From Rhodospirillales bacterium (lineage in GTDB: Bacteria; Pseudomonadota; Alphaproteobacteria; JAREAF01): DNA of 11,822 nt. Shown here piece by piece: positions 1 through 6,710 of this stretch. Positions within the stretch are counted from its first letter, which is position 1; every line of letters starts with the position of its first letter. Position numbers and translations under genes: made by a program. The stretch is taken from NCBI GenBank assembly GCA_029240475.1, contig JAREAF010000041.1, forward strand, positions 1 through 11,822, in the 5' to 3' direction. The notes beneath the pieces are model-generated. The model saw only the letters and a program-made list of their open reading frames with translations, was not told the DNA's origin and did no database searches.

Positions 1-520
1 CCAGCGCCGGCGCGACTTTCCAGGCCAGCATCATCAGGGGATAGTTCCAAGGCGCGATCGAGCCGATGACGCCGATCGGGTCGCGCCGCAGCATCGAGGT
101 GTGGTTCGGCATGTATTCGGCTACCGCGAGGCCCGGCAGGCAGCGCGCCGCGCCGGCGAAGAAGCGGAAACAATCCACGATCGCCGGCAGCTCGTCGCCG
201 AGCACGCGGGCATAGGGCTTGCCGGTGTTGAGGCTTTCCAGCCGCGCGAAAGCTTCGGCCTGATCCTCGATCCGCTGCGCGAGCTTCAAGAGCAGGAGCG
301 AGCGCTGCTGCGGGGTCGATTGCGACCAGCCCTCGAAGGCGCGCTGCGCCGCCTTCACCGCCTGGTCGAGCTGCGCCTTGTTGGCGCCCGGCACGGTGCC
401 GATCTTCTTCCCCGTCGCCGGGCTGACGACGGTCTCGCCCGCGCCCTGGCCCTTGACGGTCTTGCCGTCGATCAGGAGCTGAGTGTCGAGGCTTCCATTC
501 CCATGTCCGCTGGCGTCCAT
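1..520 (-). CDS. patD: Aldehyde dehydrogenase, gamma-aminobutyraldehyde dehydrogenase-like (PatD/YdcW), N-terminal 173 residues; C-terminus beyond window
   Basis: This is the start of an NAD(P)-dependent aldehyde dehydrogenase of the PatD (YdcW) type, which oxidises 4-aminobutanal from putrescine breakdown to GABA in the cytoplasm. The start is ATG at 520, preceded by a GGAGG-type site; no other ATG nearby is in frame. The visible 173 residues contain LIDGK (16-20), NTGKP (98-102), IVDCFRFFAGAARCLPGL (114-131) and IAPWNYPLMM (155-164, the Rossmann-side APWN segment). These match E. coli PatD closely as I remember it. The family is about 470-480 residues long, so the catalytic Cys and Glu lie outside the window. 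The start is 16 nt after the upstream permease stop, so it is the last visible gene of the ydcSTUVW-like operon. The family is certain; the exact aldehyde is inferred from similarity and from the linked polyamine transporter. Confidence 0.9.
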   Translation of the reverse strand, partial: MDASGHGNGSLDTQLLIDGKTVKGQGAGETVVSPATGKKIGTVPGANKAQLDQAVKAAQRAFEGWSQSTPQQRSLLLLKLAQRIEDQAEAFARLESLNTGKPYARVLGDELPAIVDCFRFFAGAARCLPGLAVAEYMPNHTSMLRRDPIGVIGSIAPWNYPLMMLAWKVAPAL

Positions 521-536
521 CTTTGCTCCTCCCTCT

Positions 537-1367
537 TCATTTTCCCGAGCCGTGCACCTCGTGCGTGTCCCGCGTCAGGTAATAGGCGGCGAGGATCGGC
601 AGGAAGGTTACGGCGATGACGAACACGGCGACGACGTTGGTGATGGGCCGCTGACGCGGCCGCACCAGCTCGGTCAGCATCCAGATCGGCAGCGTGGTCT
701 GCTGGCCGGCGGTGAAGGTGGTGACGATGACCTCGTCGAAGCTGAGCGCGAAGGCCAGCATGCCGCCCGCAAGAAGGGCCGTCGCGAGATTCGGCAGCAC
801 TACATGGCGGAAGGTCTGGAAGGCGTTGGCGCCGAGATCCATCGAGGCCTCGATCTGCGAGCTGCCGGTGCGGCGCAATCGCGCGATGGCGTTGTTGTAG
901 ACCACGACGATGCAGAAGGTGGCGTGGCCGACCACGATGGTCCAGAAGCTGAAGGGGATCTCGGCGATGTTGAAGGCGGCGCGCAAGGCGATGCCGGTGA
1001 CGATGCCGGGCAGCGCGATGGGGAGGATCAGGAGCAACGAGACCGCCTCGCGGCCGAAGAAGCTGGAGCGGTAGATCGCGGCGGCGGCCAGCGTGCCGAA
1101 CACGATCGCGAGCGCGGTCGCGATCAGCGCCACGCGGACCGACAGCCCGATCGCCGCCCAGATGTCCGGCCGGTCAAAGGCGAGCGGGAACCATTTCAGG
1201 GTCAGGGCCGGTGGCGGGAACACGTAGCTTTTGTCCTCCGCCGAGAAGGCGTAGAGGATGATCAGCGCCAAGGGCAGGTGCAGGAACAGGATGCCTGCGA
1301 GCGCGGCGAGCCGGATCCCCCACGGCGCCTTCGGCCGGTCGCCGAGGGCCTGAGCGATCACCGCCAT
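537..1367 (-). CDS. ydcV: Polyamine-type ABC transporter permease, PotC/YdcV-like
   Basis: This is the second inner-membrane permease of a polyamine/opine-type ABC importer. I chose ATG 1367 (276 residues). The frame stays open to 1418, but that extension only translates the repeat (a PSPLEGEGGEGG-like low-complexity stretch), and E. coli YdcV (about 264 residues) agrees with the shorter form. Hydrophobic segments fall near residues 18-41, 72-98, 108-130, 140-160, 192-215 and 243-264. The cytoplasmic EAA loop that docks on the ATPase begins at 173 (EASMDLGANAFQTFRHVVLP). The motif SFDEVIVTTF (209-218) is typical of PotC-type permeases. The purine tract that serves as its ribosome binding site comes from the edge of the repeat at 1369-1460. 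It acts with the permease ending at 1470. The polyamine-like substrate is inferred. Confidence 0.92.
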   Translation of the reverse strand: MAVIAQALGDRPKAPWGIRLAALAGILFLHLPLALIILYAFSAEDKSYVFPPPALTLKWFPLAFDRPDIWAAIGLSVRVALIATALAIVFGTLAAAAIYRSSFFGREAVSLLLILPIALPGIVTGIALRAAFNIAEIPFSFWTIVVGHATFCIVVVYNNAIARLRRTGSSQIEASMDLGANAFQTFRHVVLPNLATALLAGGMLAFALSFDEVIVTTFTAGQQTTLPIWMLTELVRPRQRPITNVVAVFVIAVTFLPILAAYYLTRDTHEVHGSGK

Positions 1368-1368
1368 A

Positions 1369-1460
1369 CCCCCCTCCCCACCCTCCCCCTCAAGCGGGGA
1401 GGGAGTTGCAGTGCGCACTTCTTCTCCCTCCCCCTTGATGGGGGAGGGTTAAGGCGGGGG
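1369..1460. repeat. Large imperfect dyad repeat: two inverted C/G-tract hairpins around a palindromic core
   Basis: This element fills almost all of the 102-bp gap between the two permease genes. It contains two hairpins. One is at 1381-1403, with an 8-bp stem (ccctcccc/ggggaggg) and a 7-nt loop. The other is at 1426-1448, with a 9-bp perfect stem (ccctccccc/gggggaggg) and the loop ttgat. They are arranged symmetrically around a perfect 10-bp palindrome, agtgcgcact, at 1410-1419. The hairpin centres (1392 and 1437) are equidistant from 1414.5, and the outer flanks 1369-1380 and 1449-1460 are roughly inverted copies of each other. Short C/G-tract palindromes of this kind are common as dispersed intergenic repeats in GC-rich alphaproteobacteria; that this one is dispersed is inference. 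It lacks a T-run, so it is not an obvious terminator. Confidence 0.8.
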
Positions 1461-1469
1461 TGACTTCTG

Positions 1470-2429
1470 CTAGAGCGCATCGAAGGCCCCCAGGCGCTTG
1501 GCGATGCGCAGATAGATGGCGATGATCACGATCGGCACCACGGACAGAGCGGCGGCGAGCGGGATGTTGCCGGCGGTGCCCTGGTGCGAATAGACCGCCT
1601 GCCCGATGAAGGGCCGCGACGAGCCGATGATCCCGGGAATGATGTAATCTCCCAAGGTCAGCGAGAAGGTGAAGATCGACCCCGCGACCACTCCCGGGAT
1701 CGCCAGCGGCAGCACCACATGCCGGAAGGTCGAGCGCGGCGGCGCGCCCAAGTCGGCCGAGGCCTCGATCACCGAACGCGGCACGCGCTCGATCGCCGCC
1801 TCGATCGGGAGGATCATGTAGGGCAGCCAGATATAGACGAAGACGAGGAAGGTGCCGAGATAGGCGGTCGAGAGCGAGGGCCCGCCGATCACCGGGATCG
1901 ACAGGATGGCGTCCAGCAGCCAGAGCAGATGCAGCTTGGCGAAGATCCAGGTGACGATCCCTTCCTTGGCCAGGATCAGCTTCCAGGAATAGACCCGCAC
2001 CAGGTAGCTCGACCACAGCGGCAGCATGACGCCGAGATACATCAGCGGCTTCAGGCGCGGCCCCGCATAGCGCGCCATGTAATAGGCGATGGGAAAGCCG
2101 ATGAGCGCGCAGGCGAGCGTCACCACCGTCGCCATCACCGTGGTCCTCAGGATGATGTCGAGATTGGACCCGGTGAAGAGCTCGGCATAGGTGCGCAAGG
2201 TGAACTCGCGCACGATGAGGCCGGTGAAGCCGTCGAGATAGAAGAAGCTCTGCGCGAGCAGCGCCAGGAGCGAGCCCAGATAGACGATGCCGAGCCAGGC
2301 GAGCGGCGGCGCCAAGAGGATCGCCAGCGCCAGGCGCGGATGCCGGTAGAGCCAGGTCGAGAGCCGCTGCAGCGCGCCCGCGCCCGACGCGCGCGCGGGC
2401 GGCGGGACAGCGATGGTCTGCGCGGTCAC
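1470..2429 (-). CDS. ydcU: Polyamine-type ABC transporter permease, PotB/YdcU-like
   Basis: This is the first inner-membrane permease of the importer, 319 residues, close to YdcU (about 313). The start is GTG at 2429, inside a GTGA overlap with the ATPase stop (TGA 2428-2426); a GGAG-like site lies just upstream, suggesting translational coupling. A proline- and alanine-rich cytoplasmic tail (1-30) precedes the first membrane segment (32-60). Further hydrophobic segments lie near 92-118, 126-146, 185-210, 240-270 and 290-310. The EAA loop that contacts the ATPase starts at 222 (EASADLGAPPRSTFRHVVLP) and is followed by LTLGDYIIP (258-266), a PotB signature. The next gene begins after the 102-bp repeat-filled gap. 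The permease role is clear; the substrate is inferred from the YdcS-like binding protein. Confidence 0.92.
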   Translation of the reverse strand: MTAQTIAVPPPARASGAGALQRLSTWLYRHPRLALAILLAPPLAWLGIVYLGSLLALLAQSFFYLDGFTGLIVREFTLRTYAELFTGSNLDIILRTTVMATVVTLACALIGFPIAYYMARYAGPRLKPLMYLGVMLPLWSSYLVRVYSWKLILAKEGIVTWIFAKLHLLWLLDAILSIPVIGGPSLSTAYLGTFLVFVYIWLPYMILPIEAAIERVPRSVIEASADLGAPPRSTFRHVVLPLAIPGVVAGSIFTFSLTLGDYIIPGIIGSSRPFIGQAVYSHQGTAGNIPLAAALSVVPIVIIAIYLRIAKRLGAFDAL

Positions 2430-3475
2430 GCCGCCCGCTCCGCGGCGAGCGGCAGCGCCTCGCCGAGCGGGCCGGAGAGGCGCACGCGCCTTCCGATGGC
2501 GGCCAGCGTGTCGCTGGCGCCAGTCCGCTGGTTCTGCTCGATGACGACCATCTCTCCGCCCGCATCGAGCGTCACGTAATAGCGGCTGGCAGCCCCGAGA
2601 TAAGTGGCGTCGCGGATACGGCCGTCGGCGATCCAGGCATTCTCCGGCTCCGCTGCGCCTTCAGGAAGGATCCGGATCTTCTCCGGCCGGATCGCGACCG
2701 CTTCGGGCCGACCGAAGAGGCGCGCCGCCAGCGCGCCATCGATCAAGTTGGAGACGCCGACGAAGCCGGCCACGAAGGCCGTCGCCGGATGCTCGTAGAT
2801 CTCGCCGGGCCGGCCGATCTGCTCGATCCGCCCGTGATTGAACACCGCGATGCGGTCCGACATGGTGAGCGCTTCTTCCTGGTCGTGCGTCACATAGACG
2901 AAGGTGATGCCGACCTGCCGCTGCAGGCCTTTCAGCTCCATCTGCATGGCCTGGCGCAGCTTGAGGTCGAGCGCGCCCAAGGGCTCGTCGAGCAAGAGCA
3001 CGCGCGGCCGGTTGATGAGCGCGCGGGCGAGCGCCACACGCTGCCGCTGCCCGCCGGAGAGCTGGCCCGGCTTGCGGCCGCCGAGCCCGCCGAGCTTGAC
3101 CATCTCCAGCATCTCTTCGGCGCGGGCGCGGCGCTCGGCTTTTCGCACTTTGCGGATCATCAGCCCGTAGGCGACGTTGTCCGCCACGCTCATATGCGGG
3201 AACAGCGCATAGTCCTGGAAGACGGTGTTGACGTCGCGCTCATAGGGCGGCACGCCGGCCATGTCGCGGCCGTGGATCAGCACGGCTCCGGCATTGGGCT
3301 GCTCGAAGCCGGCGATGAGGCGCAGGCAGGTGGTCTTGCCCGATCCGGAGGGTCCGAGCAGGGAAAAGAATTCGCCGTCGGCGATCTCGAAGCTGACGCC
3401 GTCCACCGCCTTGACGGCGCCGTAATGGCGGCTGACCTCGACGAATCGGACGGCGGGAAGATTGCCTTCGGTCAT
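2426..3475 (-). CDS. ydcT: Polyamine-type ABC transporter ATP-binding protein, PotA/YdcT-like
   Basis: This is the cytoplasmic ATPase that powers the importer, 349 residues. It has every expected ABC motif: Walker A GPSGSGKT (41-48), Q-loop Gln 87 in VFQDYALFPH, signature LSGGQ (139-143), Walker B VLLLDEP (159-165), D-loop GALD (167-170) and switch His 197 (THDQEEA). After about residue 235 comes the TOBE-type regulatory domain of the PotA/MalK group (VGVSNLIDG, then AIRPEKIRI). The start is ATG 3475. The best Shine-Dalgarno-like tract (GGAGGAGC) lies unusually far upstream, so initiation may be modest or depend on mRNA structure. An 84-nt gap with a strong hairpin separates it from the binding-protein gene. 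Its stop overlaps the permease start by 4 nt. The class is certain; the YdcT assignment rests on gene order. Confidence 0.95.
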   Translation of the reverse strand: MTEGNLPAVRFVEVSRHYGAVKAVDGVSFEIADGEFFSLLGPSGSGKTTCLRLIAGFEQPNAGAVLIHGRDMAGVPPYERDVNTVFQDYALFPHMSVADNVAYGLMIRKVRKAERRARAEEMLEMVKLGGLGGRKPGQLSGGQRQRVALARALINRPRVLLLDEPLGALDLKLRQAMQMELKGLQRQVGITFVYVTHDQEEALTMSDRIAVFNHGRIEQIGRPGEIYEHPATAFVAGFVGVSNLIDGALAARLFGRPEAVAIRPEKIRILPEGAAEPENAWIADGRIRDATYLGAASRYYVTLDAGGEMVVIEQNQRTGASDTLAAIGRRVRLSGPLGEALPLAAERAA

Positions 3476-3512
3476 GATCTTGCCGTTCGCTCCTCCGGCC
3501 CTTGGAATGCGA

Positions 3513-3538
3513 GGAGCGGGGCGATGCCGCCCCGCTCC
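3513..3538 (-). other. Intercistronic hairpin between the binding-protein and ATPase genes
   Basis: A perfect 11-bp inverted repeat (ggagcggggcg/cgccccgctcc) encloses the tetraloop atgc. It begins about 20 nt after the binding-protein stop codon. No U-run follows it in the minus-strand transcript, so it does not look like a complete intrinsic terminator. Its position, just 3' of the binding-protein gene, is where many ABC operons carry a structure that protects the upstream mRNA or causes partial termination, so that binding protein exceeds the membrane subunits. That role is inference; the hairpin itself is read directly. Confidence 0.7.
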
Positions 3539-3559
3539 CCACTCGGACCGGCCTTTTCG

Positions 3560-4723
3560 TCAGCGTCCGCCGAGAACGGCGATGTAGTCGCTGACCCAGC
3601 GGTAATAGGGCACGCATTGACGCCCGCCGCCGCAGTCGGCCACGGGCGTGCGCCAGAACGAGATCCGCTCGAAATTGCCCAGCCCGTTCACCTCGCAGCC
3701 CTCGTCGGTGAGGAGCTGGTTTCCCTTGCAGGCCGAGAGCACCGCCGGCACCGAGCCGAACCAGGCGGCGAGGTCGCCCTGCAGCTTCGGATTGATCGAA
3801 TGCTCCAGCCACATATAGGCGCAGTTCGGATGCGGGGCGTCGACATGCATCATGGTGGTGTCGGCCCAGCCGGTAGCGCCCTCCTCGGGAATGGTGGAGC
3901 CGACCGGCGCGTCCTTGCTCTTCAGGATATTGACCTGGAACGGCCAGGAGGAGGAGGCGACCACGCCCTCATTGGTGAAGTCGTCGATCTGCACGAAGGC
4001 GTCGTGCCAGTAACGGCCGACTATCTTGCGCTGCTCGCGCAGCAGCTCGAGCGCCGCCTTGTACTGCTCCTCGTCGAGCGAGTACGGGTCCTCGATCTTC
4101 AGCTCCGGCCGATGCTTCTTAAGATAGAGCGCGGCGTCGGCGATGTAGATCGGTCCATCGAAGGCCTGCACGCGGCCCTTGTTGGACTTGCCGTCGGGGA
4201 GGGTCATCTCCTTGAAGACGACGTCCCAGCTCTTGGGCGCCTCGGAGAAGATCTTGGTGTTATACATCAGCACGTTCGAGCCCCACTGATAGGGCACGCC
4301 ATAGTGCTTGCCGTCGACGGTGTGCCAGGGCGCGCTCTGCAGCCGCTCGTCCACGGTTTTCCAGCTCGGGACGAGGTCGGTGTTGACCTCCTGCACGCGC
4401 TTGCCGGCGATGAGGCGCAGGCTGGCGTCGCCCGAGGCGGTGACGAGATCGAACCCGCCCTCGTTCATCAGCGCCACCATCTCGTCGGAGGTGTTGGCGG
4501 TCTTCACATTGACCTTGCAGCCGGTCTTGGCTTCGAAATCGGTAACCCAGTCAAACGCCTTGTCCGTCTCGCCGCGCTCGATATAGCCCGGCCAGGCGAC
4601 GATATCGACTTGGCCCTCGCCCTTGCCGACCTTCTTCAGGGCCTCCGCATCCGCGCCCTGGGCGGCAAGCGCGAACGCCGCCACGGCCAGGCTCAGCGCC
4701 CACCGTTTCGTCACGACTGTCAT
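3560..4723 (-). CDS. ydcS: Periplasmic polyamine-type substrate-binding protein, YdcS-like
   Basis: This is the periplasmic binding protein that delivers substrate to the YdcU/YdcV-like permeases, 387 residues against about 381 in E. coli YdcS. ATG 4723 has the tract AGGGAGGG about 11 nt upstream. An N-terminal signal peptide is clear: positive MTVVTKR, hydrophobic to about residue 22, probable cleavage after AQGADA (26). The mature part opens with KGEGQVDIVAWPGYIERGETDK (34-55) and continues with NTSDEMVALM (77-86), DLVTASGDASLRL (92-104) and GVPYQWGSNVLMYNT (142-156). All closely resemble YdcS/PotD-family sequences as I remember them. The C-terminal part carries several cysteines (CKGNQLL, DEGC, ADCGGGRQC) that could form disulfides. 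E. coli YdcS has also been reported to have polyhydroxybutyrate synthase activity; nothing here tests that. The substrate is probably putrescine or a related amine. Confidence 0.94.
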   Translation of the reverse strand: MTVVTKRWALSLAVAAFALAAQGADAEALKKVGKGEGQVDIVAWPGYIERGETDKAFDWVTDFEAKTGCKVNVKTANTSDEMVALMNEGGFDLVTASGDASLRLIAGKRVQEVNTDLVPSWKTVDERLQSAPWHTVDGKHYGVPYQWGSNVLMYNTKIFSEAPKSWDVVFKEMTLPDGKSNKGRVQAFDGPIYIADAALYLKKHRPELKIEDPYSLDEEQYKAALELLREQRKIVGRYWHDAFVQIDDFTNEGVVASSSWPFQVNILKSKDAPVGSTIPEEGATGWADTTMMHVDAPHPNCAYMWLEHSINPKLQGDLAAWFGSVPAVLSACKGNQLLTDEGCEVNGLGNFERISFWRTPVADCGGGRQCVPYYRWVSDYIAVLGGR

Positions 4724-4984
4724 GATGGTTCAAACCCTCCCTAAGCCACCGGCGGTCTTGGTTCTTTCCGGCGTGGCGGCGCAAGCCTAGCAGCACGGAT
4801 CGTTCGCGGGCAACCCGGGCACCCCGGCGCCGATCCGGGACGGAGAAGCCCGGTTCAGCCGCTGGGCGACCCCGAGACTTGAGCGGGGGGCGTGCAACCG
4901 GCAGAATCGAACACGCGCCCGATCAACTGTTTGTTACTTCCCATCCGGCATCATTGCTGATCTGTTGGGCCGCCTCTCAAACCC
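4724..4984. other. Divergent intergenic region between the polyamine importer and copper efflux operons
   Basis: These 261 bp separate two divergent operons and must hold both promoters, unless transcription enters from outside. I see no convincing open frame with a ribosome binding site. For the minus-strand operon, a weak candidate is TTGCCC (complement of 4808-4813) with an 18-bp spacer to TAGGCT (complement of 4784-4789), about 60 nt before the ydcS-like start; it is poor and I do not rely on it. For the plus strand, see the candidate at 4879-4907. I looked for a MerR/CueR-type dyad inside a 19-20 bp spacer and for CusR- or CopY-like boxes, and found none I would defend. Confidence 0.6.
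4879..4907 (+). promoter_or_regulatory. Candidate sigma70-type promoter of the copper efflux operon
   Basis: TTGAGC (4879-4884) and CAGAAT (4902-4907) are separated by exactly 17 bp. Each hexamer matches four of six consensus bases. Transcription would start near 4914 and give a leader of about 70 nt before the first gene at 4985. The 17-bp spacing is not the stretched 19-20 bp of MerR/CueR-activated promoters, so control by CueR at this element looks unlikely. This is a sequence-only guess. Confidence 0.3.
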
Positions 4985-5299
4985 ATGGCGCCGATGCCGA
5001 CCCGCCGCATACTCGTTGTGATAGTCTCGTTCGCGCTCGTCCTCGGTGCGCTCTTCGTGCTCGAGGCCAAGTCCGCCGAGACTTGCAGCGGCTGCGCTGT
5101 CGGTCTGGACGACGGCGGCCACTGCAGCGGCGCATCCGATATGACGCCCTGCCAGCCCTGCCTTGGCGGTTGCCCGGCGAACCTTGCGATCGGCGCCGGG
5201 CTCGGACAGGTCTTCGTCGCCGCCGACGCTCGCCCGGCCGCCCACTCCCGTCTCGCCTCCCTCGCCTCCAAGCCCAGCCAAGCGCCTCCACGCGTCTGA
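4985..5299 (+). CDS. Small exported cysteine-rich protein of unknown function, first gene of the copper efflux operon
   Basis: I do not recognise this 104-residue protein. An N-terminal signal or anchor sequence is clear: MAPMPTRR, then a hydrophobic stretch at 9-26, with possible cleavage after AKSA (31). Just beyond it lie six cysteines in 30 residues: C34-x2-C37, H46-C47, and C56-x2-C59-x3-C63, with M53 between them. The remainder is Ala/Ser/Pro-rich and ends in a basic PPRV. A thiol-rich periplasmic peptide heading a Cus-type operon suggests Cu(I)/Ag(I) binding, or a structural disulfide protein; both are inference. It recalls short Cys-rich proteins (DUF2946- or CopL-like) often found beside copper genes, but I cannot place it in either. 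No good ribosome binding site precedes ATG 4985 or the in-frame ATG 4994, so the start is uncertain. Third-position GC bias supports coding. Confidence 0.6.
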   Translation: MAPMPTRRILVVIVSFALVLGALFVLEAKSAETCSGCAVGLDDGGHCSGASDMTPCQPCLGGCPANLAIGAGLGQVFVAADARPAAHSRLASLASKPSQAPPRV

Positions 5300-5374
5300 C
5301 CCGCAGGGATCATCGGCTCGCCGGCGCATGCACCGCAGGTGCGGCGGGCCTTGCTGATGTTGCGCTAGCAGCTT

Positions 5375-5379
5375 GGAGG
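5375..5379 (+). promoter_or_regulatory. GGAGG ribosome binding site fixing the cusC-like start
   Basis: GGAGG lies 8 nt before ATG 5388, the ideal distance. It is only 2 nt before ATG 5382 and overlaps the upstream in-frame TTG at 5373. This favours 5388 over the two longer forms. Confidence 0.75.
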
Positions 5380-5387
5380 CGATGCGG

Positions 5388-6710
5388 ATGGGATATGTCC
5401 GCAAAGAGGCGATCATAGCCGGTTGCATGATCTTGGGTGCCGCAGTTGCGGCTGGGCCCGCCGCGGCCGCGCCGCTGCCGGTTCAGTTCGCCGCTGCCGG
5501 GCCGATCCTGAACGCTGCCAGCGAGGATGCGCCCGGAGAGGAGCTTTCGGAGCTTCTGACGCTGGCGCGCCGGCTCAGCCCTGCCATTGCCGCCGCGGCG
5601 CTGGAGGCCCAGGCGGCCGACGCGGCGGCGCGAGGCGCCGGCGCGCTCGACGATCCCGAGCTCAGGATCGCTGCGGAGGATATCGCCCGGAACGGGGCGG
5701 GGCTGCCAGGCCGCCCCGGGGTTCTCTTCTTCGAAGTCGAGCAGCGCTTTCCCTGGTGGACCAAGCGCCGCCTGGAGCGGTCGATCGCCGATGCCGATGC
5801 CGGCCGGTCGCACGCCGCCGCCCGGCTGGTGCAGTCCGAGCTCGAACTTCGGCTGAAGCGGTCCTTCGCCGATGCATGGCTTGCATCCCGGGCGATCGCG
5901 CTGACGGAGGAGATCGCGGCGGACCTGCGCACCATCCTCGAGGTCGCTGCGGAACGCTACGCCATCGGATTGGCCGGCCAGGGCGAGGTCAGCGAGGCGG
6001 AAATAGCCCTCAACGCGGCACTGATCGAGAAGAGAGAGCGTGAAGCGGAGCTCGCTTCGGCCAAGGCCCGGATCAACGCCCTCCTCGACCGCGACCCCGA
6101 CGCAAGGCTCCTCGACCCGGTTGCGCTGCCTCCGATCCCCGCCGAGGAGTTGCTGACGCGCGCCGCCCTGTTCGACCTAGCGCTTGGCGCCAATCCCGCA
6201 CTGGCCGAGTTGCGGGGCGAGATCGCCGGCGCCAGGGGGAATCGCGGGCTCGCCGACGCCGCCTGGTACCCCGACTTCGCCGTCGGCCTGGGCGTGAGCG
6301 AGGGCCTCTCGGGCGGCGAGGACAGCTATGAGGCCGGCGTGAGCCTCACCATTCCGCTGCAATGGGGGGTGCGGCGGGCGCGCGTTGCCGAGGCTTCCGC
6401 ACGGCTGAACGCGGCCGAACACCGGCTGCGAGCGGCGCAGCGCGAGATCGACGCCTCCCTCGCCTCCTCGCTCCAGGCATTGGCGGCCTCGCGCTTCGAA
6501 GGCGAGATCCTGAGCGGGCCCGATCTGCGTCAGGCGCAGGCGGCGCTCGCCTCCGCGGAGGCCGCATATCCCTTGAGGCGCGCCGCCATCGGCGACGTCC
6601 TTCAGGCCCGCCGCCGCATCCGCGATCTGCGCCTGGAGCATCTGCGGACCGAAGCCGAGCAGCGCCGTCTGCTCGCCGAGATCGAGTTCCTGATTGGAGG
6701 GGAACTGTGA
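5388..6710 (+). CDS. cusC: Outer-membrane efflux factor, TolC/CusC family
   Basis: This 440-residue protein is the outer-membrane channel of the tripartite Cus-type pump. The start ATG 5388 follows GGAGG at 8 nt. A Sec signal peptide spans MGYVRKEAIIAGCMILGA to about residue 28 (AAAA-P). A lipobox-like IIAGC occurs at Cys13, but the hydrophobic run before it is very short and continues after it, so a non-lipidated form looks more likely than E. coli CusC's lipoprotein form. Two TolC repeats are recognisable: DDPELRIAAED (88-98) with VEQRFPWWTKRR (117-128) in the first, and YPDFAVGLGVSE with SLTIPLQW near 295-330 in the second. The remainder is long Ala/Glu/Arg-rich helix forming the periplasmic barrel. 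It ends in a GTGA overlap with the adaptor gene. Metal rather than drug export is inferred from its partners. Confidence 0.9.
   Translation: MGYVRKEAIIAGCMILGAAVAAGPAAAAPLPVQFAAAGPILNAASEDAPGEELSELLTLARRLSPAIAAAALEAQAADAAARGAGALDDPELRIAAEDIARNGAGLPGRPGVLFFEVEQRFPWWTKRRLERSIADADAGRSHAAARLVQSELELRLKRSFADAWLASRAIALTEEIAADLRTILEVAAERYAIGLAGQGEVSEAEIALNAALIEKREREAELASAKARINALLDRDPDARLLDPVALPPIPAEELLTRAALFDLALGANPALAELRGEIAGARGNRGLADAAWYPDFAVGLGVSEGLSGGEDSYEAGVSLTIPLQWGVRRARVAEASARLNAAEHRLRAAQREIDASLASSLQALAASRFEGEILSGPDLRQAQAALASAEAAYPLRRAAIGDVLQARRRIRDLRLEHLRTEAEQRRLLAEIEFLIGGEL

Noticed and set aside
1368..1418. N-terminal extension of the YdcV-like permease to ATG 1418
   Set aside because: The added 17 residues only translate the palindromic repeat, and the shorter start at 1367 has a purine-rich ribosome binding site and fits the family length.
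1381..1448. C/G-tract hairpins read as an intrinsic terminator
   Set aside because: Neither stem is followed by a T-run on either strand, and the operon clearly continues with functionally linked genes.
2789..4744. A very long plus-strand open frame (about 650 codons) opposite the ydcT- and ydcS-like genes
   Set aside because: It is a mirror of the GC-rich codon pattern. The opposite strand carries unmistakable ABC ATPase and binding-protein sequences, and the plus-strand translation shows no recognisable domain.
4801..4875. GC-rich partial inverted repeats (ccggg/cccgg) as an operator or terminator
   Set aside because: The matches are short and expected by chance in DNA this rich in GC. 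No spacing or box agrees with a known copper regulator.
5300..5387. Possible extra small gene or attenuator between the Cys-rich gene and the cusC-like gene
   Set aside because: Only a 5-bp stem (gcacc/ggtgc near 5330) is visible, with no T-run. The gap is 88 nt and ends in a normal ribosome binding site.
5421..5429. Lipobox-like IIAGC in the cusC-like signal peptide as evidence for lipidation
   Set aside because: The hydrophobic stretch before the cysteine is only about five residues and the main hydrophobic run follows it, so ordinary signal cleavage further on is more likely.
6362..6706. Upstream extension of the cusB-like frame into the cusC-like gene
   Set aside because: GTG 6707 has a proper ribosome binding site and begins the membrane anchor. 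The upstream part is the shifted reading of a conserved TolC-family gene.
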